Below, in pieces: positions 43,219-52,396 of a stretch of DNA of 64,000 bases (its first letter is position 1; every line of letters begins with the position of its first letter). The stretch comes from CALBPI01 sp039033995. Its GTDB lineage: Bacteria; Pseudomonadota; Gammaproteobacteria; Steroidobacterales; Woeseiaceae. The stretch lies in contig JBCCBP010000007.1 of NCBI GenBank assembly GCA_039033995.1, positions 39,436-103,435 of the forward strand, given 5' to 3'. The position numbers were made by a program, and so were the translations under genes. The notes under the pieces were generated by a model. The model worked only from the letters and a program-made list of their open reading frames with translations. It was not told where the DNA came from and ran no database searches.

Positions 43219-45825
43219 ATGAACAGACTATTCACTTTGGCCACGCTTCTTTCGCTGCTGTTGTTGGTGGGCTGTCCTTCCAGCAGCGATACGGCAGAGG
43301 ATCCTGCAGCTGATATTGATACCCGTGTAGAATCGCTGCCAACGCGCGTGTACGTTCGACAACATGCAGGCTCCAGCGACATCGAGCCCGTGATCTGGCA
43401 GAAGGATTTCGCCGGTCTGCTGTCGACCGAGTTCGCGGAAACCGTGTCCGGTGTCAACATTGACGTAGAGACGACCGCTGCTGCTGATTGCCCACCGGGT
43501 AACACGGCGTGCGAGACATGGTTGATCTCCAGTGCGACATCGAGACCCGGTGAGTTCGCTATCGACGCATTCCGCGACATCATTCAGCCAGATGGTGATC
43601 TCGACACTGCCAGTGGCGACGTTGCGGTGTATGTGTTGCCGGACAACAGTGGCAGTGAGCGGGTACGGGTGATCAGTCCGGAGAATGTGCAGACTGTCGT
43701 CGATGACGCCGGTGCCCTATGGTCCGTCGAAGAGGATGCCTTGTTCGCATTTCTTGGACAACCCGAGGGGCAAAACTATGACAGCGTGTTTGCGCAAGCG
43801 GCTGACGACGTTGCAATTTCTCCAGTGGCCGACATCGCGTTTGCGATCTCTGGATGGTTTGCATTGGGTACCGACGGTCGCGTTTTTGGCCAGCAGGATT
43901 TCAGTTCGCGGCCGACCGCATTCTCGATGTTGAATAACCTATTGGCGCAGATTGAATCGAATAATGGCGCACGCGTCAGTGCGATTTTTGCCGATGGGTT
44001 TTCGTTCGATAGTTCGCGCGGTACTACCCCGGAGTCGTTATCGGCTTTGTTATTGGACGATGGTCGCGTCGTGGTTTGGTATCGCAGTGACGAAGGCTCC
44101 AACATCGATTTGTTTTCGACCGCGCCGACAGTCATCGATGATATCGATCGCGTTGTCGATATCGGTATCGAAACGCACTATGTGCTGTTCCTGCGTGATG
44201 ACGGTACGGTTTGGGAGTTGGGCCGAACGTCCGCCGGTGGCGTCGAGCCTGCCAACATTGTCGGCACGCCGACTCAAGTCTCCGGCCTATCGGGTATCAC
44301 CGAATTGGCAGGACGCAAGGCGTTGGGCAGTAACGGGCAAGTGTTCGTTGTTCCCGAAACTCAAGTCGCTGGCGAGACGACAACACCAGTCGTCGTTCCG
44401 GGTCTGTCCGATGCCGTCTCACTACTCGATAGCATTCATGATGTCGCCGAGCGCGCTGACGGTAGCCTCGCCTATTGGCAGTACGATGTGATAAGTGAGG
44501 CGCCACAGTTGCCCGTCGAGGTCAGTCTCACGCCGCTCGGCCAACCCGCTGCCATTGCACGCAGCTACGCCAGCGATATGGTTTGTGGTCGACTCTGGGA
44601 ACTGCGAGATGCCCCATGGGAGCGGAGTCAGGCGCTTGCTCCCGGAGGATCAGCGACCATTCAGGCGTATCCGCGGATCGGCTTCGGTGGCAATGCGCGC
44701 TGTGAGAATGGCAACATGAGCCGTGTCGTATTTTTCGTGCTCAATGGCAATGGCAGCGGCACCATCTCGTCGTCCACCGGCACGATAGAGTGTTTCGATG
44801 ACCCGTTGATCAATAACTACTGCTGGTGGTTCGGTGCGAACGACACGCAGCCCCGATTTAGCGCCATCCCTGATTCCGGTTCCGTGTTTCGAGACTGGCG
44901 CTGGGATTGTGCATCCAGTGATCCGCTGTCAGCGCCGGTGCAGCAATTGCCCGACAGCAGCCAGAACCTTTGCAAAGTCACCTTTGTGCTGGGCGAAGAC
45001 GACGCGCCGCCCATGATCGAAGAACGACGTCTTGAGGTTCGCGCCAATGGCGTTGGCCGGGTCGATGTCTCACCAGAGCCGAATCGTGTGGATGCTGTTG
45101 GTGCGTTCTACGACGACGGCACCGACGTGACTCTGACAGCTGTCCCAGGTGACGGCTTTGTGTTCGGAAGCTGGGACCAGAACGGTTGCACCAACGATCT
45201 CGATAGTGATGTCATTACGGTCACGATGGATGCCGATCGTTTGTGCGTCGTTAACTTCGTGCAACCGGCCACTGGTGTCCCACCGGTTGGTAGAATCAGC
45301 GTGACACCGTCAACCGTTGTCGATCCCGGCACGACGGTCACACTGGATGCATCGGCCAGTTCCGATGCGGATGGCACGATCGTGTCGTGGGACTGGGACT
45401 TCAATGGCGATGCCATCATCGACGCGAGTGGCGAAACGGTCATGACCAGTTTCACAACGCCGGGTATCAACGATGTGTTGCTCACCGTCACGGATAACGA
45501 TGCGCTGGAAGGACAAGCCGCCGTAGGTATCACAGTACGAGCAGCGACCGGCGGGCAAACCTTTAGTGTCCGTGTCGTTGTGACGGGCGATGGTCAGGTC
45601 AGTGTTGCACCGCTTGATCGCACGTTGCGCGATGCCGCCTGTGATGGCGACGAGTGTTTCCTGAACGAAATCGCAGCCGGCACAGAGCTAACGCTGACCG
45701 CTTCGCCATTCACACCAGCGGCGTTTGCAGGCTGGGATAGTGCGGAATGTGATTCGATTCCGACTGCGGATGTCTGCATCATCACCGTCAATTCACAGCG
45801 GTCTGTCACGGCATTATTCCAGTAG
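43219..45825 (+). CDS. Large lipoprotein with RCC1-like, PKD and InlB-like repeat domains
   Basis: 868 residues. Signal ends LLLLVGC (Cys19; +2 Pro). Residues about 150-430 contain repeated units like FALGTDGRVFG, ALLLDDGRVVVW, LFLRDDGTVWELG and ALGSNGQVFVV, a pattern resembling RCC1 beta-propeller blades. Then come three bacterial-repeat (InlB B-like) units ending in paired Cys (about 500-600, 610-690 and 780-868), with a PKD domain (about 692-775, LDASASSDADGTIVSWDWDF) before the last. Surface binding or matrix role is likely, but no ligand can be named. ATG with CAGGAG upstream. Confidence 0.7.
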   Translation: MNRLFTLATLLSLLLLVGCPSSSDTAEDPAADIDTRVESLPTRVYVRQHAGSSDIEPVIWQKDFAGLLSTEFAETVSGVNIDVETTAAADCPPGNTACETWLISSATSRPGEFAIDAFRDIIQPDGDLDTASGDVAVYVLPDNSGSERVRVISPENVQTVVDDAGALWSVEEDALFAFLGQPEGQNYDSVFAQAADDVAISPVADIAFAISGWFALGTDGRVFGQQDFSSRPTAFSMLNNLLAQIESNNGARVSAIFADGFSFDSSRGTTPESLSALLLDDGRVVVWYRSDEGSNIDLFSTAPTVIDDIDRVVDIGIETHYVLFLRDDGTVWELGRTSAGGVEPANIVGTPTQVSGLSGITELAGRKALGSNGQVFVVPETQVAGETTTPVVVPGLSDAVSLLDSIHDVAERADGSLAYWQYDVISEAPQLPVEVSLTPLGQPAAIARSYASDMVCGRLWELRDAPWERSQALAPGGSATIQAYPRIGFGGNARCENGNMSRVVFFVLNGNGSGTISSSTGTIECFDDPLINNYCWWFGANDTQPRFSAIPDSGSVFRDWRWDCASSDPLSAPVQQLPDSSQNLCKVTFVLGEDDAPPMIEERRLEVRANGVGRVDVSPEPNRVDAVGAFYDDGTDVTLTAVPGDGFVFGSWDQNGCTNDLDSDVITVTMDADRLCVVNFVQPATGVPPVGRISVTPSTVVDPGTTVTLDASASSDADGTIVSWDWDFNGDAIIDASGETVMTSFTTPGINDVLLTVTDNDALEGQAAVGITVRAATGGQTFSVRVVVTGDGQVSVAPLDRTLRDAACDGDECFLNEIAAGTELTLTASPFTPAAFAGWDSAECDSIPTADVCIITVNSQRSVTALFQ

Positions 45826-45908
45826 AACGCAGGCAGCGGCGGCCCGATGGTCGTCGCTGTCTGCATAAATGCACAGGTTCCGTGCGCTGACTGGGCGATG
45901 ATTTTCAT

Positions 45909-45961
45909 TTGAAACTGTATTTGGTCGAAAAGTTGTATATCCTCTCAATATGGGAGAGGAG
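45909..45961 (+). promoter_or_regulatory. Predicted promoter and SD-masking hairpin before HK2
   Basis: TTGAAA (45909-45914) and TTGTAT/TGTATA at 45933-45939 form a plausible promoter with 18-19 base spacing. Just after, CCTCTC (45941-45946) can pair with GAGAGG (45954-45959), which overlaps the GAGGAG ribosome binding site of the GTG at 45967. Confidence 0.45.
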
Positions 45962-45966
45962 TTATC

Positions 45967-47805
45967 GTGAACGCACACAAGGATGTGACGTCGACTGCGA
46001 AGCGGACAACGTCATCCTTACGCTTGTGCACGCGTTATCTTGGTTTCTACCTGCAGTCGGCATTTCTCGTGCTGTTGCTTGCCGCCGCAACACCCGACAT
46101 TCCGTTCACGGCAGTCATCATTTACGCCGCATTGGCGTGCTCGGTGCAGCTAGGCTTCATAATCGGGATTCGTCTCGGTTGGCTGCCGACGATACGCAAT
46201 GCGCTGTTCGTCTGGCAGCAAGCGCTCGTCAACTCGGCATTGCAGATTGTCTTCATGTTCGTCGTGCCGCCGTTGTTCTACTACTTCGTCGGTTCGCTGT
46301 TTGTGATCTGCGTCTATGCGGCGACTCGACTCACGCGCCGTGAGCTCGCGATTCTGCTGACGCTTGCGCTCGGCGGCATTGCCGCGGCAGTGCAGTTAGC
46401 CCCGATCAGTGGTTTGCCAGTCGACACTTTGGCGCAGAAAGTACTGTCCGTGTTTTCGGCGGGCCTGTTGTTGTGGCGCACCACAGAAATCGTCATGGAG
46501 ATCAGTCTCGTCAGACGCCAACTCGATGACACGACGGACCGTCTATCGCAACTGATCCGTGTCTTGTTCGAAAAGGATGAGGAACTGCGTCAACATCGCG
46601 AACATCTTGAATCCTTGGTCACTGACCGCACGGCTGAGTTGCAGGAGGCCAAGGAAGTTGCCGAGGCGGCGGTCGATGCGAAAACTCAATTTCTGGCGAA
46701 CGTATCGCACGAGTTGCGGACCCCCCTGAATGGTATCCTCGGGGCCGGCGAAGTGCTGCAAAGCGAGTTGCCGCCCGGAGAAGAAAAAGAATTGGCAGAG
46801 GTCGTTGTCAGCAGCGGTCAATCGTTGTTGAGGCTCGTCAACGATTTGCTCGACTACGCAACGATGGAAGCGAGTGGTGTCGAGATTCGTTTGGCGCCAT
46901 TCAACTTGCAGGAGTTGCTGCTGAACATCGTAGCCATGGCTGCGCACGAGGCTGATGCCAAAGGTGTGCCTGTGCAAATGGATTGGCCGAATGCGGTCGA
47001 TGCGGATGTGATCGGAGACGGAGGGCGTATTCGTCAGATCATCGCGAACGTATTGAACAATGCCATTCGGTTCACCGACAGCGGTGTCATCAAGCTGTCG
47101 GTGACAGCGCCGGTCGAAGGGTCGCGCGTCTGGCAGCTGCGGGTCAGCGATACCGGTGTGGGCATGCGTGAAGATCACATCGAGCGCGCGTTCGAAGCGT
47201 TTTCGCAGGTTGGTGAAGCGGCGCGAAGGAAACAGGGCACCGGGCTGGGCCTGGCAATCAGCCGACAATTGGCGGAGCGCATGGGTGGCAGCCTGACAGC
47301 GAGTAGTGAGTTAAACGTGGGTACCCACGTGACACTGACGATGCCGCTTCCTGCGATGGAAGCGCAGATGATCAAGTTGCCAACTGGCGCGGCCTCAATA
47401 CGGCCCCTACAGGGCCGTCCGGCCGTATTGCTGGTCGAGGATAATCGTGCCAATCAAGTCGTCACGACACGCATGTTGTCATTGCTCTGTTGTGAGGCCG
47501 CCATTGCCAGTTCCGGCGACGAGGCACTGGAAATGTTGGCCAAGCAACGTTTCGATGTCGCATTGATCGACCGGCAGATGCCGGGTATGGATGGCATCGA
47601 GCTGACGCGACGTATTCGCGGTAGCGGTAACGGTATGGCCGCTATGCCGATCATCGCCGTCACCGCAGATGCGCTTGAATCCGAGCGCCAGCGCTGCCTT
47701 GCAGCAGGTATGGATGACTTCTTGAGCAAGCCCTACACAATAGCGGCGATGCAAGCCAAGCTGCATTACTGGGTGCGTGGTCAGGCGAAGGCGGTACAGA
47801 CTTAA
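45967..47805 (+). CDS. Membrane hybrid histidine kinase with intact receiver (HK2)
   Basis: Same layout as the kinase at 38861: about six membrane helices (residues about 25-180), coiled coil, HisKA with FLANVSHELRTPLNG (His248), ATPase domain with NVLNNAIRFT, SDTGVGMRE and GTGLGLAIS, and a receiver with LLVEDNRANQ, Asp535 in LIDRQMPGMDG and the lysine in FLSKPY. All catalytic and phosphotransfer residues are present. GTG start with GAGGAG six bases upstream. First of three tandem paralogues; 61 bp precede the next. Confidence 0.9.
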   Translation: MNAHKDVTSTAKRTTSSLRLCTRYLGFYLQSAFLVLLLAAATPDIPFTAVIIYAALACSVQLGFIIGIRLGWLPTIRNALFVWQQALVNSALQIVFMFVVPPLFYYFVGSLFVICVYAATRLTRRELAILLTLALGGIAAAVQLAPISGLPVDTLAQKVLSVFSAGLLLWRTTEIVMEISLVRRQLDDTTDRLSQLIRVLFEKDEELRQHREHLESLVTDRTAELQEAKEVAEAAVDAKTQFLANVSHELRTPLNGILGAGEVLQSELPPGEEKELAEVVVSSGQSLLRLVNDLLDYATMEASGVEIRLAPFNLQELLLNIVAMAAHEADAKGVPVQMDWPNAVDADVIGDGGRIRQIIANVLNNAIRFTDSGVIKLSVTAPVEGSRVWQLRVSDTGVGMREDHIERAFEAFSQVGEAARRKQGTGLGLAISRQLAERMGGSLTASSELNVGTHVTLTMPLPAMEAQMIKLPTGAASIRPLQGRPAVLLVEDNRANQVVTTRMLSLLCCEAAIASSGDEALEMLAKQRFDVALIDRQMPGMDGIELTRRIRGSGNGMAAMPIIAVTADALESERQRCLAAGMDDFLSKPYTIAAMQAKLHYWVRGQAKAVQT

Positions 47806-47866
47806 CTTTGCGGCGGGCGGGCCGCTAACCCATTAGCTACTCGAGACATTCGCGCGGGAGAATGGA

Positions 47867-49612
47867 TTGGCCTCGCCACAACACCTAACGCTGGAACGTG
47901 ATCAATTAGACTTCATGGCGAAACGGATCATCGTGACGATGACCTCGTCGTATGTCGTTGCATCTTTAGTGTTGGTCGCATTCTGGGCCGCAGGCGTGGA
48001 CTTTCCGCTGTGGGCCGCAATCGCTTATGGTGTCGTTGGCGTGGCTGCCTATGGCCTATTTGCCGTCGCGTTTTTTAGTGGCTGGTCCAGACGTTCCGCG
48101 AATCCATTTTTGACACGCTGGCAGATGGCGTTGGCATTGGTTACCCACTTCGGTGGCGCCTATTTGATGCCACCGATGTTCTTTTTCTTTTTCGGCGCGC
48201 TGTACATCTCCTATGGCCTGGGCGCCTTGCGCTTCACACGCCATGAACACCGCGTGTTGCTCACGATTATCGGTGTATTGTTTGTCGCGCTGATGCTCGT
48301 ACTCCCCGATATTCGCTTACCATTGGATGGTCTGGTGCAGCGGTTGCTTACCGCGGGAGCCTGCACATTATTGGTCATGCGCAAGAGTCGCATTGCGTTA
48401 ATACACAATGACATTCGTGAACAGCTCGACGCAAAAGTCGGTGAGCTGAAAGAAAAAGACCAGGCGCTGCTGAGAAATCAGGAGGTACTGGAGCAGACCG
48501 TTGCGGACCGCACAGCAGCGCTGTTGGAAGCCAAAGAGGCGGCGGAGGCGGCGAGTTCGGCCAAGTCACGTTTTCTGGCTAATATGTCGCATGAGATACG
48601 CACGCCGCTCAACGGTATTCTGGGTACCAGTCAGCTACTGGCGGATTCGCCACTCGACAACGATCAGAGCCGATTGCTCGGGATACTGAGATCGTCCGGG
48701 CAAGCACTCTTGCGCATCGTCAACGAGATTCTTGACTTTACGAAAATCAACGCGGGCAAAATGGACATCGTGTCAGCGCCATTCGACCTCCGTCAGGCGC
48801 TAACGGAAAGCGTCGATCTGTTTCGCAACATGGATGTTACGAGCGACGTATCGTTGTCGCTGGACTATCCGGTGTCGGCGCCTGATCGAGTCATCAGCGA
48901 TCGGGGCAGAATTACTCAGATCGTAAATAATCTGATCAGCAACGCGGTTAAGTTTACCGAGCGCGGTACGATAAAAATTGCGGTCCGCAGCCCGGATGGA
49001 AACTGCGAAGACTGGCATATCTCGGTGGAAGATTCCGGTATAGGCATTGCCGACCAGCAGCTCGAGCATATTTTCGGCGCGTTCAATCAGGCCGATGATT
49101 CGTCCACGCGTAAATTCGGTGGTACAGGTCTCGGGCTCGCGATTTGTAAACAATTGGCCGCTTTGCTCGGCGGAGATCTGATCGCAGTGAGCGAGCAGGG
49201 CGTCGGGTCGCGGTTCACACTGGCGCTGCCGCTCGAAGAGGCCGCCAAAGGTGTCGACGAATGCCATGTGCTGATCGTCGATGACAATCGTGTGGCTTGC
49301 ATGGTCGCTGAGCGTATGTTGCAGCACGCCGGTTGGTCGGTGTCGGCCGTGTCAGGTTGGGATGCCCTCGACGAGCAGCTTGAGCAGCATCCCGTACAAG
49401 CCGTAATCGTCAGTGATCAGATGCTTCAAATCGCGCCGCCCCCAATCTGGTCGGAGACTCAGAAAGCCTTGCCGACCTGGGTCATCGTCGATGTCGAGGA
49501 CATCTCGGCGGCTTATGCTCCGTCGCGGTTGCTGCACCGTCCGTTGCAGTCACACGCCGTAACAGATGCATTATCCGCCGACCTTCAGACGGCAGTGGCC
49601 GCTCAGGCCTGA
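47867..49612 (+). CDS. Membrane hybrid histidine kinase with degenerate receiver (HK3)
   Basis: Paralogue of its neighbours: six membrane helices (about 20-180), coiled coil, HisKA with FLANMSHEIRTPLNG (His242), ATPase domain with NLISNAVKFT, EDSGIGIAD and GTGLGLAIC. The C-terminal receiver keeps the acidic pair (LIVDDNRV), but the aspartate column has Ser516 with Asp517 one place off (VSDQM), the proline-aspartate-glycine turn is absent, and the signalling lysine is Arg558 (LLHRPLQ). Autophosphorylation is expected to work; phosphotransfer to this receiver is doubtful. Start is a TTG with GGGAG upstream. Confidence 0.87.
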   Translation: MASPQHLTLERDQLDFMAKRIIVTMTSSYVVASLVLVAFWAAGVDFPLWAAIAYGVVGVAAYGLFAVAFFSGWSRRSANPFLTRWQMALALVTHFGGAYLMPPMFFFFFGALYISYGLGALRFTRHEHRVLLTIIGVLFVALMLVLPDIRLPLDGLVQRLLTAGACTLLVMRKSRIALIHNDIREQLDAKVGELKEKDQALLRNQEVLEQTVADRTAALLEAKEAAEAASSAKSRFLANMSHEIRTPLNGILGTSQLLADSPLDNDQSRLLGILRSSGQALLRIVNEILDFTKINAGKMDIVSAPFDLRQALTESVDLFRNMDVTSDVSLSLDYPVSAPDRVISDRGRITQIVNNLISNAVKFTERGTIKIAVRSPDGNCEDWHISVEDSGIGIADQQLEHIFGAFNQADDSSTRKFGGTGLGLAICKQLAALLGGDLIAVSEQGVGSRFTLALPLEEAAKGVDECHVLIVDDNRVACMVAERMLQHAGWSVSAVSGWDALDEQLEQHPVQAVIVSDQMLQIAPPPIWSETQKALPTWVIVDVEDISAAYAPSRLLHRPLQSHAVTDALSADLQTAVAAQA

Positions 49613-49667
49613 TAAAGAAATCCTGCGCGCAGACGCTAATACAGCGTTAAGGCGAGGAGCAGGCCGT

Positions 49668-51458
49668 ATGGCGGCAAACGCGGCAAGACAGACAACACAA
49701 CAAAGGCTGCGCAAAGAAGTCCAGCTGATGCTGGTCCGTCTGATCGTACTCAACAGCAGCACGGCGTTGGTGCTGTTAGCGTATGCCATCGTCGGTGCGA
49801 ATGTCCCGTACTGGCTTGGGCCACTTTTCTTTGGGTTGGGGCTCATTACCTGCAGCCTGGTCTATCGATTCTTTGCGTCACGATTGCAGCGTCGACATCG
49901 CGACGTGTTCTTTAGCCTCGAGCAATTGGTGACCAGCATACTGATCGCATTCGCGATGGCGTGGATTGCACCGGAAACGTCTATCTACATGCTTTCGACG
50001 CTGTACGTAATAATGGCTTATGGAACCCGTCAGTTAAACTTTATCGGGTTGTGCCTGGTGATCGCGTATGCCGGCATTTTGATGTTTTTGTTTGTCAGCC
50101 GCATCGGCATTGTGCTTCCACCGATGGAGACGCTGGCGCAAAAAACTGTCGTCACTGCCAGTCTGCTCTGGCTACTGTTCGTCACGTCACTCATGGGACT
50201 CGACAACAATCTGATGCATCGAAAACTCAAGAAATCGCGTAACAGCTTGCGAGAAGCAGTCGATGAGCTGACAGAGAAAGATGCGGCGTTGGCCCGCCAT
50301 CGGGATACGTTGGAACAAGAGGTCGAACTGCGCACGCACGAACTATCCGAGGCTAAAGTGCTGGCGGAGGAAGCGAACCGAGCCAAGAGCCAGTTTCTGG
50401 CCAACATGTCCCACGAGATCCGTACGCCACTGAACGGAATTCTCGGCATTGGCGAGATTCTGCTGATGGATGGCCTTCCGGAAGAGCAGCAGTCGCTGGT
50501 CAATATTCAACACGAGTCGGCGACGTCATTGCTGCGCCTTGTGAACGACATTCTCGATCTGTCGAAGGTGCAGGCCGGTGAGATGAACATTCACGTCGAA
50601 CCGTTCTCGTTGCATCAGACACTCAAATCGACGATCGATCTGTACTCGCATGTCGCACGCGACAAAACGGTATCGTTGGCGCTCCAGTGGCCGGATCACG
50701 CCGCCAGTAACGTCGTCGGTGATCAGGGCCGCATCGAACAGATCCTGCGTAATCTCGTGAACAATGCGCTGAAATTTACCGATGAAGGCGCTGTTACCAT
50801 TGCCGTTGAAGCGCCGCACAATGATGACGTCTGGCGGATTACGGTGCGCGATACCGGCATCGGGATTCCTGCCGATAAACTGGATGCCGTGTTCGATACG
50901 TTTAGCCAGGCAGACAACAGCGATACGCGACGCTACGGTGGCACCGGTCTAGGTCTTGCGATTTGCCGCACGCTTGCCGGTGTGATGAACGCGACGCTGA
51001 CGGTCAAGAGCGAGCACGGGATTGGCTCTGAATTTACGCTGGCTATTCCGTTGCCTTCCGCGGTGGATGGCGAGACCGCGACGATTGCGCCTGCGCGCGT
51101 GGTCTTTGTCACGTCCGATTCCGTTCTTGGCATGCGGCTGGGCGTTATTGTTCGGCGGTTTGGATTGTTGCCGCTGGTCGTTGACAGTTTCGCCGATGCG
51201 TCGGCTTGTGCTCGCGTCGAGTCAGTGCATGCCTTGATCGCTTGTGTTGATTCGCAAGGGCAGCCGTCGCTCGATAGCGTCGACATCGCGGCGCTAACCG
51301 CGCTGCAACCGCATTGCCAGTTCGCCACACTTCAGTTGACCGACGGTGAATCACAGTCGCTATCGCCGCCCTGGCAGACGGTCAGCGCGGATGGTCTGGG
51401 CGATTGGCTGACCGCCTCGCTAGAGGCGAATGATGCGTTGCAGGCGGTATCGCGTTAG
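49668..51458 (+). CDS. Membrane hybrid histidine kinase with vestigial receiver (HK4)
   Basis: Third tandem kinase: about six membrane helices (about 20-175), coiled coil, HisKA with FLANMSHEIRTPLNG (His249), ATPase domain with NLVNNALKFT, RDTGIGIPA and GTGLGLAIC. The final 115 residues keep receiver-like hydrophobic strands but have TSDS in place of the acidic pair, no DxxMPxxDG turn and no KP lysine, so the receiver is a relic. The frame opens at 49566 inside the previous gene, but the ATG at 49668 has GAGGAG upstream. Its stop codon overlaps that of the convergent hydrolase. Confidence 0.87.
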   Translation: MAANAARQTTQQRLRKEVQLMLVRLIVLNSSTALVLLAYAIVGANVPYWLGPLFFGLGLITCSLVYRFFASRLQRRHRDVFFSLEQLVTSILIAFAMAWIAPETSIYMLSTLYVIMAYGTRQLNFIGLCLVIAYAGILMFLFVSRIGIVLPPMETLAQKTVVTASLLWLLFVTSLMGLDNNLMHRKLKKSRNSLREAVDELTEKDAALARHRDTLEQEVELRTHELSEAKVLAEEANRAKSQFLANMSHEIRTPLNGILGIGEILLMDGLPEEQQSLVNIQHESATSLLRLVNDILDLSKVQAGEMNIHVEPFSLHQTLKSTIDLYSHVARDKTVSLALQWPDHAASNVVGDQGRIEQILRNLVNNALKFTDEGAVTIAVEAPHNDDVWRITVRDTGIGIPADKLDAVFDTFSQADNSDTRRYGGTGLGLAICRTLAGVMNATLTVKSEHGIGSEFTLAIPLPSAVDGETATIAPARVVFVTSDSVLGMRLGVIVRRFGLLPLVVDSFADASACARVESVHALIACVDSQGQPSLDSVDIAALTALQPHCQFATLQLTDGESQSLSPPWQTVSADGLGDWLTASLEANDALQAVSR

Positions 51459-52396
51459 TCATCCAGCTTCGTGACAAAGTCCGCCAGTGCTTCGACGAGA
51501 TCGAGGTGCAACGGTAACGCCGGATCGGAGTAGCTTGCCTGTTGCGCGGCCGGGTCTGCGCTGACTGACTTCAACACATGGTTCATGCCGTCGATGATCG
51601 CGACCTTCGCGTCGCCCTTGGCGGCAGAGAGTATCGTGGCATCCCCAACCGGCACCTGAATGTCGGTGGTGCCATAGACGAGTAGCGTCGGTTCCTCGAC
51701 CTGCGCAATAGTCGCTGCCGGGTCATACTGAAACCACGAAATGATGTAGGGCTGTACGCTGGCGCGAAACAGCGACGCGAGCATCGGCGGTGGATGGTCG
51801 ACAGTCTGGCCATTGCGTAACGTGGCAAGCGTCTCGCGCGCCTGTTGCATCATCGGTGCTGGTAGCTGTGCTTCTAATTGCGACTCGATTAAATCAGCCG
51901 GATGTTGGCCCGGGCCGGCTAACAGGATGACGCCGGCGTACTCGTTAGCTGCTGCGGCCACCATCGCGATCTGTGCGCCTCCGCTGTGGCCCGTCAGATA
52001 GATCGGCAGGCCATATTGCTCGGCTGCAAACTCGGCCCAGGCAGCGGCATCGGCCACATAGTGATCAAATCGCAGGTCTGTCTCCGCGAGTCCGGGCACC
52101 TGGCTTTCCCCGATCATGCGCTTGTCGTAGCGAATACTGCTCACGCCGTTGTCGGCCAGTGTTTCTGCGACCAGCTTCAGCGAGTTGTTGGCGCCGGGCA
52201 GTAGGGCGCTGTTGCCGTCGCGATCGGTCGGGCCGGAGCCCGCGATGATGACGGCGATCGCGTGTGCGTCGTCAGCATTCAGCAGCGTGCCACGCAACGT
52301 CGCGCCATTGGTTTCGAGCTCAACGGCGGACTCTTTGGCAAGTGCGGGTGCAGCGAGTAGCCAAAGCGCGATGAGATAGAGACTAAGCCGTTTCAT
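51455..52396 (-). CDS. Secreted alpha/beta hydrolase
   Basis: Begins with a Sec signal peptide (about residues 1-20, ending APALAKE), so periplasmic. The fold is alpha/beta hydrolase with an oxyanion-region AGSGPTDRDGNS, nucleophile GHSGGA, acid in YGTTDIQVP and histidine in GMNHVLK. Similar proteins are annotated as putative peptidases or dienelactone-like hydrolases; the substrate is unknown. ATG at 52396 with GAGGG nine bases upstream; it overlaps the 3' end of the SdpI-family gene by 14 bp, so it is the third gene of that operon. Confidence 0.8.
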   Translation of the reverse strand: MKRLSLYLIALWLLAAPALAKESAVELETNGATLRGTLLNADDAHAIAVIIAGSGPTDRDGNSALLPGANNSLKLVAETLADNGVSSIRYDKRMIGESQVPGLAETDLRFDHYVADAAAWAEFAAEQYGLPIYLTGHSGGAQIAMVAAAANEYAGVILLAGPGQHPADLIESQLEAQLPAPMMQQARETLATLRNGQTVDHPPPMLASLFRASVQPYIISWFQYDPAATIAQVEEPTLLVYGTTDIQVPVGDATILSAAKGDAKVAIIDGMNHVLKSVSADPAAQQASYSDPALPLHLDLVEALADFVTKLDD

